Notes: generated by a model from the sequence alone, not told the origin. Counted from the stretch's first letter, positions 1-9,475 are shown. The stretch: DNA of 24,828 nucleotides from Chara braunii (GCA_003427395.1 BFEA01000083.1:1496704-1521531), one strand, 5' to 3'. Made by a program: numbers and translations.

Positions 1-59
1 TATGATGAGTAGGATATGTCAGAAGAGTATTATGAACGAGATCTAGGCTAGGTGCCGCA

Positions 60-545
60 AAGTTTTGGCTTTTACAAACTGCGATCTTGAATTTTTTTTT
101 GCGAAATGGAGTAAAGATGCGATTTTCAGAAAAGACCGAAATCCAGTTTCTGAGAATATAGCAACCTCCGAATATGCCTAACGCAATATTGGTATGCTTC
201 GCCATATTCGGTTTTCAAAAAAAAAAAATTGCGAGATTGAATGGAAATGCGATTTTCAGAAAAGAATAATTTCAGTTTCCGAGAATATGACCACTTCTAT
301 CGTTATCCCAATATGCCTAGAGAACGAAAATACTAACTTCAGAAATTTCAGCTATGTATGCGAAATATCAGAGAAACGAATTGCTACTATCGGGAATTTT
401 CAGACAAAACGAAATGCGATTTATCAGAAATTTTCAGATATTTGTCACGTAAAAACGAACTACTAATATCAGAAATTTTCAGATAGAACGAAAATGCGAA
501 TATCAGAAATTTCAGATAGTTGTTGCGAGAATTTTTTTTTCAGAG
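60..545. repeat. AT-rich degenerate tandem repeat
   Basis: A block rich in A and T in which short phrases recur. A longer unit (A/T run, GCGA, GATTTTCAGAAAAGA, CAGTTTC-GAGAATAT, AATATGCCT) appears at about 92-178 and again at about 218-318. From about 336 to 520 a shorter unit built on ATCAGAAATTTTCAGATA and ACGAAATGCGA recurs about five times at 30-55 bp spacing. Composition differs sharply from the GC-richer DNA that follows 545. The 90-residue open frame at 194-466 follows the repeat and is not considered a gene. It may be a satellite or the edge of an uncharacterised element. Confidence 0.6.
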
Positions 546-636
546 ATTTGACTAAGTCCTACTTGCGTTACTAATGAGTGATCAATAGATCGCAAGCTGG
601 CTACTTGATTGAGTGGGTCCTCTGAATGAGAGCTCC

Positions 637-648
637 GCTCCGATACCA
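637..648 (-). other. Candidate primer-binding site
   Basis: Read on the minus strand this is TGGTATCGGAGC, which matches the usual plant initiator-Met site TGGTATCAGAGC at 11 of 12 positions. Three bases away the plus strand begins TGTTGCATACTG, a possible TG...CA LTR end at 652. No partner LTR copy is visible in the window, so this could be chance. Confidence 0.3.
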
Positions 649-1744
649 AACTGTTGCATACTGTAACGTGCAGACCAGAACAAGAACTGACCTTTCAATA
701 CAAAGTATAAGATAGCACAACGGAAGACTTAGATACCAGTGATCCGAACAATCAATGTTGAAATGCAGCCCTGAACATACATCATCATCATCGTTACATG
801 GTGTGAAATGGGCCTGGCGCTTCACACAGGAAGACTGCGCCAGCCCATACCATACACAGACGAAGAGGAAGGGGATAGACGAAGAGGAGGGGGAAGATGG
901 GAATGTCGTCAACACCAAGTCTTCGGCACAAGCCCAAANAGTNCCTCGTCGNAATGTCTGAATCCCAAATGTCAAGTCTGGATCCAATGTCGTCGAGTCT
1001 CAAGTCACAACTCTGTCTCTCTCTGTCGTAGTCTGAGAAGTCAGGTGGCGAGAGGGTGAGAAGAGAAGGTGGACTTAGAGGAGGAAGAAGAAGAACTCTC
1101 TCTCTCTCTCTGTGTCCAGTACTAACCTGTGAAGTTGGCGCCTTGATGCAGGTACCACGAAGATGGAGCTGGAGCGATGGCGCCACAGGTAAGTACCACT
1201 GGCCTCCGCCAGTCTCTCTCCCACTCTACGATCTACCACCTACCAGCGCCCAGCGCTGAAGACTACAGCTACAGCTATGGCGCCCAGCGCCAAAGACTAC
1301 AGCTAGCGCTAATCCTACCTAGCGCTGATCACTGTTCATGGAGATTATGCAGCTGGTTTGGCCACCATGCTGTTTCATCGGCCGGCATCCCGACTCGCAG
1401 ACTTACTGGAGCAGGAACTTGCGACATGGATACTTGCATGTCTGCAACTTACCTGCTTCCAGATCAGACCTCATTGCAGTTCATGTACCGGACGCACCCT
1501 AGCACTTGGACTTTGGACATGTGGACTACTGCTACGCTTCTTGGACTTCTACCCGTTGCAGCCACTGAAGACCGCTTCCACCATCTACTCCAAAACCTGA
1601 TCAAGACAGTTGCAGACCTCCTTTCAAGACACTCGGACACATTGTTCCCACATGAGATGTTGCTTCTTCGGAGAAAACCAGCCTTTGCATCCTGAACAAA
1701 CATTTTCATTTTTTTTAATTTTTTTTTCCCGACTTTGACAACCC

Positions 1745-2010
1745 TGTAGAACATCATTAGCAATACCCTGTTTTCCTGAACACCGTTTCCCTTACCCAGT
1801 AGAACATCAATAGAAGTTCCCTGTTCCCTGAACTTTGTTCCCCCTTAACCTATAGCAGACCATGCAATCCTCTTAGTTCATCAGTAGGACTACCCTGCTC
1901 CCTGTCGTCCCTTCAGTTCATTTGTAGGACTACCCTGTTCCCTGCAAGCCCCCCTAGTTCATCAGTAGCACAACCCTGTTCACCGGTACCAAACCCTGTT
2001 CCCTCTTACT
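1745..2010. repeat. Degenerate 41-bp tandem repeat
   Basis: Five or more units with the core GTTCATCAGTAGGACTACCC followed by TGTTCCCTG. The best three start at 1875, 1916 and 1957, exactly 41 bp apart. Earlier, more diverged units start at about 1745 and 1799 (GTAGAACATCA...CCCTGTT). Not in frame with any coding sequence I recognise. Confidence 0.6.
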
Positions 2011-2140
2011 CCCGCAGCCCATGCCACCCACATTATACCCCTCTTCCCTTTCGACTTGTTNACCAGTGATCGGCCCCGTCCCGTCCTTCACAGATTTCAG
2101 CATTGCTTCATGATTTTTGGCAGCCGGGACGTTGCCTTCT

Positions 2141-2155
2141 AGAGGGAGGGGATAG
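2141..2155 (+). other. Polypurine tract of a plus-strand LTR element
   Basis: The purine run AGAGGGAGGGGATAG lies directly before an LTR start, TGTTACGG. This is the expected place for the plus-strand priming site of an LTR retrotransposon reading left to right, opposite to every other element in the window. Confidence 0.6.
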
Positions 2156-2653
2156 TGTTACGGACTACACCAGGGCTCGATCCCTGGTCTGCGGGACGCT
2201 ACCCGCAGTTCACTGCACACATCTTCTTTTCTTTGTTATCTTATTTTTAATTTTCTCTTTGTTTTATTTTTCTCCTTGTTTTATTTTTCTGATTTCGGAC
2301 ATTTGGCGCCATCGGGCATTCTGGCGCCCATTTTCAAACTTTCGATTTTCAGCTCAGCCCTGGGCAAATTGCACTTCTGCCCATCGGACTGAACTTGAGT
2401 CCGATACTTAAGATCGGACCCAAGCCCAGTACGGCATTCAGTTTGCGGCCTCAGTGCTTGTGCTTCGGTGTGACTTGCCTCGACATTGTGTTCGGAAATC
2501 CAAGACTTCGACTTCGCGACTTGGCCACTTCGTGTCTGCGTCCGTCGAGTCGTGTCGAGTCTGCGTCGAGTTGAGTGAGTGTGTGTGTGTGCTCTCACTC
2601 TCTCCCTCTCTCTCTCAGCCTCGTTGCCTTGCCTCTGCCTCAGCCTCGTCACA
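2156..2653 (+). repeat. 3' LTR of a plus-strand element
   Basis: A 498-bp segment beginning TGTTACGG and ending CGTCACA, so its ends are near-inverted repeats (TGTTACG against TGTGACG) as expected of LTR termini. A polypurine tract lies immediately to the left. On the right, homology to element A gag resumes at about 2654. That locates the right boundary independently: the A reading frame matches B's gag up to there and stops. A GC-rich hairpin (CCAGGG, loop CTCGAT, CCCTGG) sits at 2170-2187. The partner 5' LTR and target-site duplicate are not in the window. Confidence 0.6.
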
Positions 2654-3960
2654 CCTTGCCTTCGGCATCGAGGTACATAAGGTGGCCCCCTTTTTTCTTC
2701 CAATCCTGGGGAATCTTCTTCTTCCTCCCGTCTATTGGCGCCTGCTGTGCACTCCCAAGCTTTGCCTCCAGGTCCAAGGCCTTCTTACTAAAAAACAAGG
2801 GAAATCGTGCACATTGGTGGAGGCCTCACTGACAAATATATTCGTTAGGTCATATCGCACCCCGGGGACAATGATCAGTCTCTCTACAACGTCGGTAACA
2901 TCACAGACAGATTTGTACTTCCTCGAGTCCAATTTAGTCAACACGCCGGCAGCCTTTTGCGCGTCTTGGGGGTCGTGCCACCTTTCCTCTACCAACGTCA
3001 GAAACTCCTCCAGACTGCGGGCCTGAGCCCAACCGTCGAAGTTACGACCGTATCCATCATGCTGTACCAACCCATCTAACCACCTCGCTGCAGAGCCTAC
3101 TAAGTAGTATGCAGCCACGTAGGTTGGCACAGTCCTCTTTGCAGCTGCCAACACTATCTTTGGAACCCATTGGCCCTGCTGTCCAGCAGCCTGTGCCTGC
3201 GGTGCAGGTTGCTGTACCTGCTGCTGTGCAGGTGGCTGGACCGACTGCTGCCCTGTAGCTGCAGCAGCTGACTGAGAAGAAGAAACCAGAGCCTGCAAAC
3301 TACTTGTTAACGGACCACCTGATGGAGGGATTCCAAACTGAGGGAAAAAGGGACCCGTCATCGCTGGCATTGTCATCAGTGGTGGGACTGCAGACTGCCG
3401 CCTGACACTGGGCCCTACGGTCGAGGAAGGAACTTGCCTTTCAGCCCTTCTCTAGGCTTTCAGTATCTGGTCAAGGCCGGATAAGATTTGATCCAACTTG
3501 CTGTCCTGTACAGCAAGAGTCTCATAGACACCTAGCATCCCTGTCTTCAGGGCCAGCTCAGCATCGCTGAGGTTAAAGTCATCCAGTTCCTCTATTCTGC
3601 TCCTGTACGCTTCCCTACTGTCCAGTCTGGCTTTATGTGTCCTAGCTCTTTTAACTCTATGCGCTGCATCCTGTACTTGGGCTCGTAACTGAGTCTGGAG
3701 AGCCACTGCCTCCAGTAACTCGAGGTCTTCCTGCGTAAGGCGAAGTGGCTGGACTGCAAACCAGCCATCTGACTCGAGGATGCACCCAGACTAACAACTA
3801 GGGGGGGAGACTATGATACAGCCTGCGTGGCTTGAGTGTGCTGCTGCTGCTGCCATCGCTAATGCTCAGCTGCTAGTGCCTCTCTTGCCACTTGAAAACA
3901 CCTAGCTACAGCTTCTGCACGCAGCTCTCTCTTTTCTCCCGGTGGCAAAACATGGAACAC
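2654..3960 (-). pseudogene. Gag pseudogene of element A
   Basis: A structural (capsid) protein remnant. Reading from high to low coordinates: a charged helical stretch (about 3960-3740, with a stop); a helical segment ending DQILSGLDQILKA; an in-frame TAG at 3452-3454; a Pro/Gln/Ala-rich linker; and the retrotransposon-gag core with LVGSAARWLDGLVQ, NFDGWAQARSLEEFL and ERWHDPQDAQKA. The frame then shifts near a T run at about 2785. The alternate frame (KIPQDWKKKGGHLM) matches B's KLPQDWRKKCNLM and runs to the LTR boundary. Compared with B it lacks two internal blocks: the PFSGDKKKEED region before the core, and about 16 residues after VRYD. Both losses leave the core frame open. No plausible intact start is seen. 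Confidence 0.75.
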
Positions 3961-4113
3961 AGCAGGTATGTTACGAGCACACCGCGGGCCCGCCGTGACA
4001 ACCTCCTGACAGCTCTCTCCTCCTCACTACTGCTCCACTCATCAGCTACCGCAGATCACAATCTGCACTCGTGTCCTCACTAGGACCTACCGGAGCACTG
4101 TGTCCAAACAAAT

Positions 4114-4186
<73 letters not shown>

Positions 4187-4732
4187 AGTCAGTGCTCTGC
4201 TTTCAAACGCAGTTCAGATGGTGTGACCAGAAGTACACAAACTCTTGCAAACGATCTAATTTCTACTCAATTAGTTCTGAAACAGATGCGAAGCAGAAGC
4301 ATAATAAAAAAAATAAACATAAAACAATTCTGTTCTGACTACGCCTGTCTGTCACATGTCAGCAGTCTGTACATCTAAACTAATCAAAGCAAAAATTTGA
4401 TCACATGCATGTGCAAGGAAAATGAGCAATAGCTAAATGACATAATTCCAGAATGCAAAATCATATTGAAAGCCAGGAAGTCCAATGCTGGTCAAAAAGC
4501 AGAATTGCACCGACATATCACCAATGGAGAACCAAAGCGCTGAATCTGAATCTCAATGCGAGCATACTCTCGCCATCACCAACATAAGTATCCAAAGCCT
4601 GTCCTCCTACTTGGCGCTCAGCGCCCAGACTACTATCACGCAGCTACTACCAGCCTACGAATTGACAATGCAACTTGTTGACGTCAGCAGCAGAACCGAA
4701 GTACATGAAGATGTCGACCCTTGTAGACTATC
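3961..4732. other. Leader-like non-coding stretch of element A
   Basis: No recognisable protein. It lies between the gag remnant and the possible primer-binding site, so it is probably the untranslated leader of element A, or inserted DNA. It contains a perfect AAAT microsatellite. The part at 4200-4480 is AT-rich and lacks any feature I can name. Confidence 0.4.
4117..4184. repeat. AAAT microsatellite
   Basis: About 16 uninterrupted TAAA/AAAT units in an otherwise unremarkable stretch. Such tracts often arise from a poly-A tail or by slippage. No retroposon body is recognised beside it. Confidence 0.95.
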
Positions 4733-4742
4733 GCCAATACCA
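4733..4742 (-). other. Possible primer-binding site of element A
   Basis: On the minus strand this reads TGGTATTGGC. Its first nine bases equal those of element E's site (TGGTATTGGAGC). It sits 4 bp from a possible LTR end at 4747. It is a weak match to the initiator-Met consensus, so position supports it more than sequence does. Confidence 0.35.
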
Positions 4743-4746
4743 GGTA

Positions 4747-4767
4747 TGTGCCCTCACATCGTCCTCC

Positions 4768-4798
<31 letters not shown>

Positions 4799-5433
4799 GA
4801 CTTGTCTACCCACGTCTTCCTCCCATATACGAAGACCACCACCACCTCCGCTGACTGTATCCAAGCCAAGCCTGACTATGGTTGGGCTGGCTATGGCGCT
4901 GCCCTCAGCAGCGCCCTTCCTCACTACCGCACGCGCACGTGCGCTTGCATCCAGCAGCTAGAGCAGCAGCCCGCGAGCTATCGCTCCAGCAGCGCTGCCG
5001 CATCTGCTTGCAAGTGCCCAAATGTCGCCTCCGGTGCCCTGCCCTTTCCTATATGGAAAGTGGCGGGCACATTGCTTGCTTTCCCCCCATGCGAGACCGA
5101 GTTCCCAGTAGCTTCAGTCCTGACCAAAGTGTTTGTGCCCAAGCCCTTTCGGATAGGGGCTTGGGACTGATTTGGTTAGGCATGCCCAACTGCCCAGGCG
5201 CAAATGTGCGATGCTCCCTGCGTTGACCACGTTGCCGGAAGAGCCTGGAGGGCTCACAAATATTGCGGATTCTCAAGAGCAATGCGGATGTAACCAACTG
5301 GGGCGTAGCAACTCTCTTACGCCGACCAAGGTTTTGCAAAAATTGACGAGTTTAGGGGCCTGCCATCACTTAGGGCGGGCACGTGCCTGATGCAGGGCCT
5401 TATGTAGTTATGCCAACGGATCAAACCTTCGCA
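4747..5433 (-). repeat. Probable LTR between elements A and B
   Basis: A 687-bp stretch that starts TGTGCCC and ends CTTCGCA on the plus strand. The right end is fixed by a minus-strand purine tract (GTAGCGGAGGGAG, then TG), the expected polypurine tract of element B. The left end is fixed by a primer-binding-like site for element A. It contains a CT microsatellite (4771-4798) and a GCTATGGC motif at 4890, both typical of the other LTRs here. No second copy exists in the window to confirm it. If correct, this one LTR serves as 3' LTR of B and 5' LTR of A. Confidence 0.45.
4771..4798. repeat. CT microsatellite in LTR
   Basis: Fourteen consecutive TC units inside the probable A/B LTR. Confidence 0.95.
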
Positions 5434-5446
5434 CTCCCTCCGCTAC
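5434..5446 (-). other. Polypurine tract of element B
   Basis: On the minus strand this reads GTAGCGGAGGGAG, directly followed by TG of the probable LTR. It parallels the tracts of D (GGATGGCAGGAG, then TG) and E (GGACGGCGGGAG, then TG). Confidence 0.55.
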
Positions 5447-5499
5447 TTTGATAATCCTTTGAGAAGTCGTTATGTAGCAGGCTGCTTCCGTTTTAGATT

Positions 5500-6051
5500 T
5501 CATTCGTAACTGGAGATTATCTGGGGAACAGTCTTCATTAGTTTTTCTCTTGTAAACCACCGATGTTCTTTACGATCAATATGATGTCTGAACAGCACTG
5601 GATATTGCATCCGCGATTTCGAAGGATGTCCCCTGCCTGAAGGCTTGGGCACATGCATCAACTTGTGCTCAACAATATCATCAATGTCCACATGTCCGTC
5701 CATGGTTGGGGGCATTGATCTTCTTGAGGGAAATTGATCAGTGATAGAGAGAGGTGCCAACTTTGATGCATGGAAGACAGGGTGTGTATGTAGGTGTCCA
5801 GGGATGCGAATGACGTATGATGGGCCATCTGGTTGTTCTCCCACTATATGAAGAACTTCCCAGGGGCCAAAGTACTGTGGCATCAGCTTACATGAGATTC
5901 CTAATTCCTGCCCCAACTCAGATGACTTTACCCAGGCTCGTTCACCTACCTGAAACTCAGATGACCGTCTATGTCGATTCTCAGATGCGACCATGGCATC
6001 TTGAGCTTTCTTGATGTGATCTACAACCGCTGCAACATCTGATCGTATTTG
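5500..6051 (-). pseudogene. Integrase C-terminal and chromodomain-like tail (element B)
   Basis: The C-terminal part of a Gypsy integrase, which contacts DNA and, through a chromodomain-like module, chromatin. The frame opens with AAVVDHIKKAQDAM, then the conserved basic/aromatic stretch FQVGERAWVKSSEL, a GPF/Y-like module (QYFGPWEVLHIVG), the link HPVFHASKLAPL, and a tail with VDIDDIVEHK and HRWFTREKL resembling a chromodomain fold. It ends at a natural-looking stop just before the polypurine tract. A frameshift near 6055 separates it from the integrase core. The domain identity is from family knowledge; chromatin targeting is inferred. Confidence 0.8.
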
Positions 6052-6061
6052 ACAACAAACT

Positions 6062-6613
6062 CTATGCTGCCAGGTGATGCAGTTGCCGATGTTTAAGTAA
6101 CAACAAGTCTAATGCAGATTTGGGCTTCCATCCAAGTTGCAGTTGGTTGGGAGTCATGTCGGTAGTGCTGAGCACGTCGTTATTGTACAGGCTGGTGATG
6201 AGGGGTAACTTCTCGTCCCAATCATCTTGACTTGGCTTAATGTAATGCCGAAGCATGTGCTGCACTACCCGATTCATCTGTTCAACCTGTCCATTTGACT
6301 CAGGGTGATGCCCTAATGTCATTTGCAGTCGGGTACCCATCTGTTGGGCTGTACTTTGCCACAATTCACTAGTGAATCTAACATCCCTGTCACTCACAAT
6401 AGACTTAGGGAGACCAAAGTCACGTACCCAGTTGTCCATAAATAGCTTGATGATGTGGTCAGTCCTAGCTGTCTCAGGCATAGCGATTAGTCTAGGATAC
6501 TTTGTGAATCTATCCACAATGACAAAGATGTGTCGTTTACCGCTCGTGCTGGTCACAAGGGTATCCATGAAATCCATGGACACACTCTGACCTGGACCAG
6601 CAGGAATGGGCAA
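6062..6613 (-). pseudogene. Integrase catalytic core (element B)
   Basis: Integrase inserts the cDNA into the host chromosome. In this 183-residue frame the DD35E triad is present: Asp14 (SMDFMD), Asp75 (VSDRDVRF) and Glu111 (NGQVEQMNR), with exactly 35 residues between the second and third. The core therefore looks catalytically intact. At the N-terminal side a 1-bp change near 6615 breaks the frame from the zinc-binding part (minus-strand CAGTGTGACAAGCC... region). At the C-terminal side the frame leaves the family near residue 170. The Met at the start is internal, not a real initiation site. Confidence 0.9.
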
Positions 6614-6770
6614 AGGCTTTTAAGCCCAAGCAGTGCCTGCGTCCGTGGCTTGTCACACTGACAAACTTGGCAAGTTTCTACATACTTCTTTGCATCATCC
6701 ATCATTGTGGGCCACCAAAATTTTTGCACTAAGTTTGCTGCTGTCTTTTTATAGCCAAAATGTCCAGTTG
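6614..6770 (-). pseudogene. Integrase zinc-binding domain, partial (element B)
   Basis: The minus-strand frame reads GHFGYKKTAANLVQKFWW followed by the CQVC pair, the second half of the HHCC zinc domain that precedes Gypsy integrase cores. The first His is missing because the homologous sequence ends at the 19-bp repeat at 6772. It would normally stabilise integrase multimers. It is joined to the core through a 1-bp frameshift near 6615. Confidence 0.75.
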
Positions 6771-6771
6771 C

Positions 6772-6840
6772 ATACCTTCCTCGCGATTCTGGGGGCGATT
6801 CTTAGAGACAAAGACTAAGATATACCTTCCTCGCGATTCT
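6772..6840. repeat. 19-bp direct repeat at a deletion junction
   Basis: ATACCTTCCTCGCGATTCT occurs at 6772-6790 and again at 6822-6840, 50 bp apart and identical. It sits exactly where the integrase zinc domain is truncated and where the missing RT/RNase H would begin. It is best read as a repair scar with a small templated duplication. Confidence 0.8.
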
Positions 6841-7330
6841 ATTTTTTGTAGTTATAGAAAGATGACGCACACATGCAACCATAGTTCTCCACAAGTCTGC
6901 TAGACTTAAACTTTTGCATCCTAACGGTCCTTCCGTTGGTAACTTGTGGATCATTACCTTCCTATCTCAATCGAATTGAGGCTTAGCAACCTCGAGGTAG
7001 TACATGCCTAGCAACATGTCGAATGGCAGCTCGTCGCTAACAAGGAACGACATTTTATGTCTCAGTTCCCCTGCTCCATAGGAGAAGGTGCAAACTACGT
7101 TCTTGACGTAGTCCTTTACTAGCATAGAGTGCTTGTTGGCTAAGGTAGATGCCACATATCTGCTAAGCTGCTGCACCTGGTCCCCTAAGCGCAGCCTATC
7201 CACACAAAGCACGACCGATGAAGTTTCGTGTAGAACCTATGTCTGCGAAGGCGTCAACCTTTCGGCCACCTACATTGACTTTTCTACCACGAAGTGTTTA
7301 CCTTTTGGACCTTTGTTCGACATCGCCCAG
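6841..7330 (-). pseudogene. Aspartic protease region (element B)
   Basis: A retroviral-type aspartic protease that would cut the Gag-Pol polyprotein. The active-site segment is VDAFADIGSTRNFI, where the family has D-T/S-G: the middle residue is Ile, so catalysis is doubtful. A 1-bp frameshift follows near 7212. The next frame (6967-7212) carries the conserved ELPFDMLLGMYYLEVAKPQFD flap/C-terminal part. The codon after QFD is TGA (6967-6969) where related proteins have Trp. Beyond it the same frame stays open to about 6843 (DRKVMIHKLPTEGPLGC), the usual protease-RT linker, before meeting the deletion scar. Confidence 0.8.
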
Positions 7331-7619
7331 GAGTCTCTAGGGTAACCACTCAGTTTCTAACTCCTCTAAGAACTCAGACACATCCATCAAACAGAGCATC
7401 GATTGGTCTAGATCTGTCTGTGGGGAGATCAATGGGTCAATAGCCTTGACCATCGTCTGAAATAAAGAAGGTAAGGTTACCACTTAGGCACGAGTAAGAG
7501 CGGCTAACACACTACTGGCCCAAGGTGTTTCCCTGCGAAGTGCTCACAAACGCACCACCAGAGTTTGAAGATTCCACACTATTGAGGATGCGACCTTCGT
7601 AGCGACCCGCTTACTCTTG
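7331..7619 (-). pseudogene. Linker between nucleocapsid and protease (element B)
   Basis: Low-conservation spacer. Reading the minus strand, broken frames include TLPSLFQTMVKAIDPLIS and MDVSEFLEELETEW, with stops between them. No domain recognised. It is retained here because it bridges two identified domains of the same polyprotein. Confidence 0.45.
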
Positions 7620-7661
7620 CACTTGGCCATTGTGTGCCCATATTGGCCACAACTGAAGCAA
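7620..7661 (-). pseudogene. CCHC zinc knuckle of Gag (element B)
   Basis: The minus strand encodes CFSCGQYGHTMAKC, a perfect C-x2-C-x4-H-x4-C nucleocapsid zinc knuckle that would bind element RNA. It lies in a different frame from the flanking Gag sequence upstream (7700-7898), so a frameshift separates them. Confidence 0.9.
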
Positions 7662-9475
7662 GCACCTCAAGCAACACGGTATCGCCACACCTCGTACTCT
7701 AGACCCATATGGGTGTTCCTTGGTCATATTGACCCTTGGGCCAGCCTGCCTTCTGTTTTCTGCCCCCTTAGCTTTTTTCTTGACAGGAGCGACTACTCCA
7801 CCCTCTGAGGTGTCTACACTCCCATCTACCTCTGTCTTTTCCCCAAGGTCAGAGAAGTTGTCAGTCTCAGTCACTTGACCTTCGTGGTCAACGAACATGA
7901 GGTTGCACTTCTTTCTCCAGTCCTGAGGAAGCTTCTTCTCCTTCCATTTGTCGGTCCCTGCGGGGCACTCCCAAGCTTAGCCTCTATGTCTAAGGCCTTC
8001 TTGCTGAATGAGGCGAAGTTATGTACATCTATGGAGGCCTCATCGACCAACTTATTTTTGACATATGTGGCCAAACATCGCAAATAAGTTGTGAGGAGGA
8101 CCTGCGGATCGTACTGCACACCAAGAACAACAATCAGTCACTCTACAACGTCTGTAACCTCGCAAACTGTTCAATATCTTTTTGATCCTAGACTAGCTAG
8201 CGAATCGGTGGCCTTCTGAGCCCCTTGGTTGTCATGCCACCTATTATAGACCATTCGTATGAACTCTTCCAACGCCCGAGCGTGTGCCCAATCATCGAAG
8301 TTCTGAATGTATCCTTGCCGCTGTACTATTTCGTTCAGCCATCTGGCTGCAGATCCTTCTAAAAAGGATGCAACAACTATAACTTCTTCCTCGGTCCTTG
8401 TGAGCTTATGCCTCACGTACGTGGGCATAGTCCTCACCCAGGTATCCAGGTCCTCTTCCTTCTTCTTGTCGCCAGAGAAGGGTTTAGGACTTAGCAAGGG
8501 TATCTTGGGGGTCCACTACATGGGTTGCATAACACCTTGTGCTTGCTGCATTGGCTGTGAAACCAATGGACCAGTCTGCTGCTGCAGGGGTAACTGTTGC
8601 ACAAGCTTCTGTCCATGCGGCTGTTCTGTAGCAGCAACCAGTGATTGTGGAAGTGAAGAAGGTACCAAAATCTGCTCACTACTACCCACTGCTAGTTTGC
8701 CTGATTGGGGTATGCCAAAATGTCGGAGAAAATGGTTGCCCTACTGGTGGCAGCGTCATTATTGGACCTGCAACTAAAGGGGGAGCTATAGCAAACGAAC
8801 GGAGGTCGTGGCGCTGCTGTGCGGTTAGAATCTGGTTCTGACCAGCTATCAGTGCAGCCAACATCTCTTGCTTCGCCGCTTGCACTTCGGCTACACTCAA
8901 CAGGGAGTTCCGAAGAGACAGCGTTACAGGGTCGAGAACTGACTCATCCATAGCTTCTAATTTGCCTAACTCCTCTCCCCTTGCCTCTAGTTTGGCTTTT
9001 CTAATTCTAGCTTTCTCTCTCCTTCCCTCTACTTCCCGCAGCTGGCGCTGTAACTCTATGTGGAGAGCATCCCTTGTTGGATCTCATAATCCTCATCTGA
9101 CATGGAATGCTGGCTGACCTGCAAGCCAGCAAACTCACTAATGAAAACCTGGGAGACACCCTGACTGACGCCTGACGAAGAGGCGGGAGATGAGGCTTGA
9201 GATGAGGCCTGTGACATGGTAGAGGCGGTAGCCATGGCTGCCTCGACGTTGGCACTAGCGTCTGCTGCTAATGCTGCTGCTAGTGCCCTTTTGGCGTTAG
9301 CTGCTACTTCCCTAGCCCTTTGCAATGCCGCCCTCTCTCTGGCTTCTCTCCGCAGTCTCCTTTCCTCTCCGTGTTCTGACACGAGAAAAGTGGTCGACCG
9401 ACAGTGTGCACGTCTTCGGGTAAGCCTCCTATCGTCTTGGTCTAGTCCCTCAACCTCACTGTCATCCCCAGTCAT
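7662..9475 (-). pseudogene. Gag pseudogene (element B)
   Basis: The capsid polyprotein. It starts MTGDDSEVEGLDQDD at 9475. An Arg/Ala-rich helical region follows (RREARERAALQRAREVAANAK, cut here only for length), then a Ser/Ala stretch. A 1-bp shift near 9087 leads to ALHIELQRQLREVEG and MDESVLDPVTLSLRNS. A second shift in a T run near 8720 leads to a Gln/Pro-rich linker that ends in an in-frame TAG at 8516-8518. The gag core follows: PKPFSGDKKKEEDLDTW, FLEGSAARWLNEIV, WAHARALEEFIRM. The last part (VDEASIDVHNFASFSKKALD) shifts again near 7940. A basic linker leads to the zinc knuckle. At least three frameshifts and one stop. Confidence 0.8.

Larger units (their letters stand above)
546..2140. 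other. Gene-free stretch, no recognisable protein
   Basis: No open frame here resembles a known family on either strand. The longest, 1177-1695 on the plus strand (172 codons), has no domain I recognise and is rich in Ser, Thr and Leu. The stretch holds single ambiguous bases (939, 943, 952, 2061), a short CT run near 1095-1112, a GCTATGGC motif at 1274, and the 41-bp tandem array described separately. Because a polypurine tract and LTR follow at 2141, the right part is probably the 3' untranslated end of a plus-strand retroelement. Confidence 0.5.
2654..4742 (-). mobile_element. Element A, truncated Gypsy-type retrotransposon
   Basis: The 5' half of a minus-strand Ty3/Gypsy-like element: gag remnant (2654-3960), an upstream leader-like stretch, a possible primer-binding site (4733-4742) and a possible 5' LTR (4747-5433). 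Everything downstream of the gag core is missing because the plus-strand LTR at 2156-2653 abuts it. Its Gag aligns residue for residue with that of element B, so the two belong to one family. Confidence 0.65.

Noticed and set aside
194-466. A 90-codon plus-strand frame
   Set aside because: It follows the AT-rich tandem repeat; the translated sequence mirrors the repeat.
1177-1695. A 172-codon plus-strand frame that could be a small gene, with a splice-donor-like CAGGTAAGT at 1186-1194
   Set aside because: No domain, no homologue in the window and no convincing partner exon or acceptor. Kept only as part of a gene-free stretch.
4485-4961. A 158-codon plus-strand frame with a Leu/Ser run
   Set aside because: The Leu/Ser run comes from the CT microsatellite in the probable LTR; nothing else is recognisable.
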